From: JAATFY01 sp049276515
GTDB taxonomy: Bacteria > Pseudomonadota > Alphaproteobacteria > UBA9219
DNA: 31,780 nucleotides
NCBI GenBank assembly: GCA_049276515.1
Contig: JBASWO010000149.1
Span: 1 to 31,780, forward strand
Direction: 5' to 3'
Shown: positions 30,271 through 31,780 of the stretch, piece after piece
How positions within the stretch are numbered: the first letter of the stretch is position 1
How the letters are laid out: each line of letters starts with the position of its first letter
Position numbers and translations under genes: made by a program
Notes under the pieces: generated by a model
What the model saw: the letters and a program-made list of their open reading frames with translations, nothing else
What the model was told of the DNA's origin: nothing
The model's database searches: none

Positions 30271-31780
30271 ATGCGTATGCCCTTTCTACCTTTTGTCTGC
30301 TTACTCGCCATTCTCTTTGGCGCTGTTTCTGCTTTTGCCCAAAATGCAACTACGCCCGTTACCCTGACAGCGCGCGCTGGCGTTCATCCTGATTTTGATC
30401 GGGTTGTTTTTGATTTGCCGCGCGCCATTAAATATAGCGTTGTGCGCAACGGTGAAAATGTCACCGTAAGCTTTGCTGTTCCAGCTCAAACAAAGTTTGG
30501 CAATGATTTTTCAAAACTTAATCGGGCACGTGGTTTTTCAACGGGTGTAGATAAAGATGGCAACCTCACTGTCAGCTTTAGAGTTGATCCCAATGCCAAG
30601 CTGAAGGATTTTATAAGTGAAAAATCGGTTGTCATTGATGTTCAAGGGAGCGCAGCCTCTATTACAGAAACAAAGGCGCCTGAGGTCAAAGCACCTGAAG
30701 TTAAGGCAGCAGATACAAAGCCGGACGACGTCAAGAAAGCTGATGTAAAACCTGCAACAGCTGAGCCCGCACCGCCACCCCCCAAGGCGACTGAAGCAAA
30801 AGCTCCCGAGAAACCAGCTGTAGCACCCCCAGCTCCATTAACACCGGCAGCGCCTGATATGAAAGCAGCTGAGCCGGCACTAGCGGCGCCTGTTATAGCT
30901 CCGCCTGCACAAGCGGAGTTGCCAACAAAACCTGAGCCCCTCCCGCCCGCTGCATCCAACATCAAGACAGGTCTTGTCACTGCGCCAACACGTAATGCGC
31001 CGCAATTAGATCTAGGTGATACACCTCTATTGATAGCCACTCTTGATCCTCGCACTCCCATTCGCGCTGCTGTCTATATGCGCGGTGGTGTTGGCTACAT
31101 TATTTTTGATCGCAAGCTCACCCTGGCTTTAAATGATTTAACTGCAGGTCAGCAAGCACCCCGCGTCACACTCGAGCCTATGGATTTACCAAACGCTAGT
31201 GGCTTTCACTTTGCTTTGCCATCGAATGTTGGCTTGCGCGCCACGCGTAATGGCACAGCTTGGCAAATGTATGTATCGAAGCAAGAGCCAGATGTGCCTG
31301 TAAGCACACTCTTAGTGGCACAACCTGATTTTGCCCTCGGCGCACGCTTTCTTTTGCCCGTACCCGATGCTCCTGAACCTGTACGTCTGACCGATCCCAT
31401 CGTCGGCGATGATTTAATAGTTATACCTCTTGAGCAAACACAAGCTTTTAGCGTTTTCCGTAAAATGGCTGATTTTACTATTTTGCCAGCCGCTCAAGGC
31501 CTCGTGATCAAGCCTTTAACTGATAAAATAACAGTGCGCACCGTCACAGATGGTATCGAAATCACGGGTGAAGGTGGCTTAAAACTTTCCAGCTCTGCAG
31601 ATACTGGTGCCCTTCAACAATCTCCCCAGAAAGCCAAACTCGCCGCAACTGGCAAATCCATTTTCGATTTCGCTGCGTGGCGTGGCAAGCCTGATGAAAC
31701 ATTCTCACAAACGCGTCAGCGTTTGCAGCAAACGATCGTTGATGTGCCCGAAGCTGAACGTAATCGTGCCCGTCTCGAGC
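30271..31780 (+). CDS. Large secreted Pro/Ala-rich protein (N-terminal 503 codons; cut by window end)
   Basis: The frame opens at ATG 30271 and runs off the right edge. A signal peptide is clear (PFLPFVCLLAILFGAVSAFA). An AMIN-like beta domain follows (about 25-120: LTARAGVHPDFDRVVFDLPR, VDKDGNLTVSFRV). Next is a long Ala/Pro/Lys/Glu-rich segment (about 130-240) with repeats such as KAPEVKAPEVKAADTKPDDV, then another beta-rich region. The last visible residues (ETFSQTRQRLQQ, then PEAERNRARLE) look like the start of TPRs, as in large TPR proteins found after the fliM cluster in related bacteria. It is probably part of the flagellar operon. In-frame TTG starts lie just upstream. Confidence 0.7.
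   Translation, partial: MRMPFLPFVCLLAILFGAVSAFAQNATTPVTLTARAGVHPDFDRVVFDLPRAIKYSVVRNGENVTVSFAVPAQTKFGNDFSKLNRARGFSTGVDKDGNLTVSFRVDPNAKLKDFISEKSVVIDVQGSAASITETKAPEVKAPEVKAADTKPDDVKKADVKPATAEPAPPPPKATEAKAPEKPAVAPPAPLTPAAPDMKAAEPALAAPVIAPPAQAELPTKPEPLPPAASNIKTGLVTAPTRNAPQLDLGDTPLLIATLDPRTPIRAAVYMRGGVGYIIFDRKLTLALNDLTAGQQAPRVTLEPMDLPNASGFHFALPSNVGLRATRNGTAWQMYVSKQEPDVPVSTLLVAQPDFALGARFLLPVPDAPEPVRLTDPIVGDDLIVIPLEQTQAFSVFRKMADFTILPAAQGLVIKPLTDKITVRTVTDGIEITGEGGLKLSSSADTGALQQSPQKAKLAATGKSIFDFAAWRGKPDETFSQTRQRLQQTIVDVPEAERNRARLE

Noticed and set aside
30642..31061. Minus-strand frame rich in Gly/Ala/Ser opposite the Pro/Ala-rich secreted protein
   Set aside because: It is the complement of an Ala/Pro/Lys-rich coding region, a common shadow ORF, with no ribosome-binding site evidence.

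Overview
The window looks like chromosome from a flagellated, Gram-negative alphaproteobacterium. The evidence is a fliL-fliM-DUF6468-MotE-like gene string, flgF-flgG-flgA-flgH, DksA-family proteins with a single cysteine in place of the four-cysteine zinc finger, lipB and a COG0523 GTPase. The exact order cannot be fixed from sequence alone; a Rhodospirillales-like lineage is plausible.

Layout. Positions 1-3263 are host sequence: a truncated multi-membrane GT-C/TMTC-like protein, a calcineurin-fold protein that has lost its metal-binding residues, lipB, and tRNA-Leu(GAG). From about 3264 to about 15,600 lies a probable genomic island at the 3' end of the tRNA. It opens with a large serine recombinase whose reading frame runs back through the tRNA on the opposite strand. 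Next come a 79-codon gene behind a strongly structured leader, a formyltransferase coupled to an XRE regulator, a set of small phage- or plasmid-like genes (two related short ORFs, a second XRE regulator, a stand-alone LuxR-type HTH), and then a RiPP locus.

The RiPP locus (9857-13732) is the main point of interest. A near-consensus sigma70 promoter precedes a 70-aa precursor with three tandem 8-residue repeats built on SSTCNS(Q/D). It is followed by a SagB/McbC-type flavin dehydrogenase, a YcaO cyclodehydratase with a fused N-terminal partner region and a C-terminal PxPxP tail, and a PrmC/HemK-like methyltransferase. This is the gene set for an azol(in)e-containing peptide (TOMM/LAP). No transporter, protease or recognisable immunity gene is next to it. 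Two unrecognised genes and a possible metal-dependent oxygenase-like gene sit just beyond.

From 15,603 on the host chromosome resumes. A leftward group carries a STAS protein, a GPP34 (GOLPH3-like) protein, a membrane-anchored SNase-like protein missing catalytic residues, and a 95-aa protein. A rightward group carries a CobW/COG0523 metallochaperone, a WD40 protein and ArgE. Then come two tandem DksA-like genes, a small secreted protein, and two divergent flagellar operons: flgF-flgG-flgA-flgH leftward, and fliL-fliM-DUF6468-MotE-like plus a truncated secreted protein rightward.

All calls come from reading the sequence. No database search or structure prediction was run.
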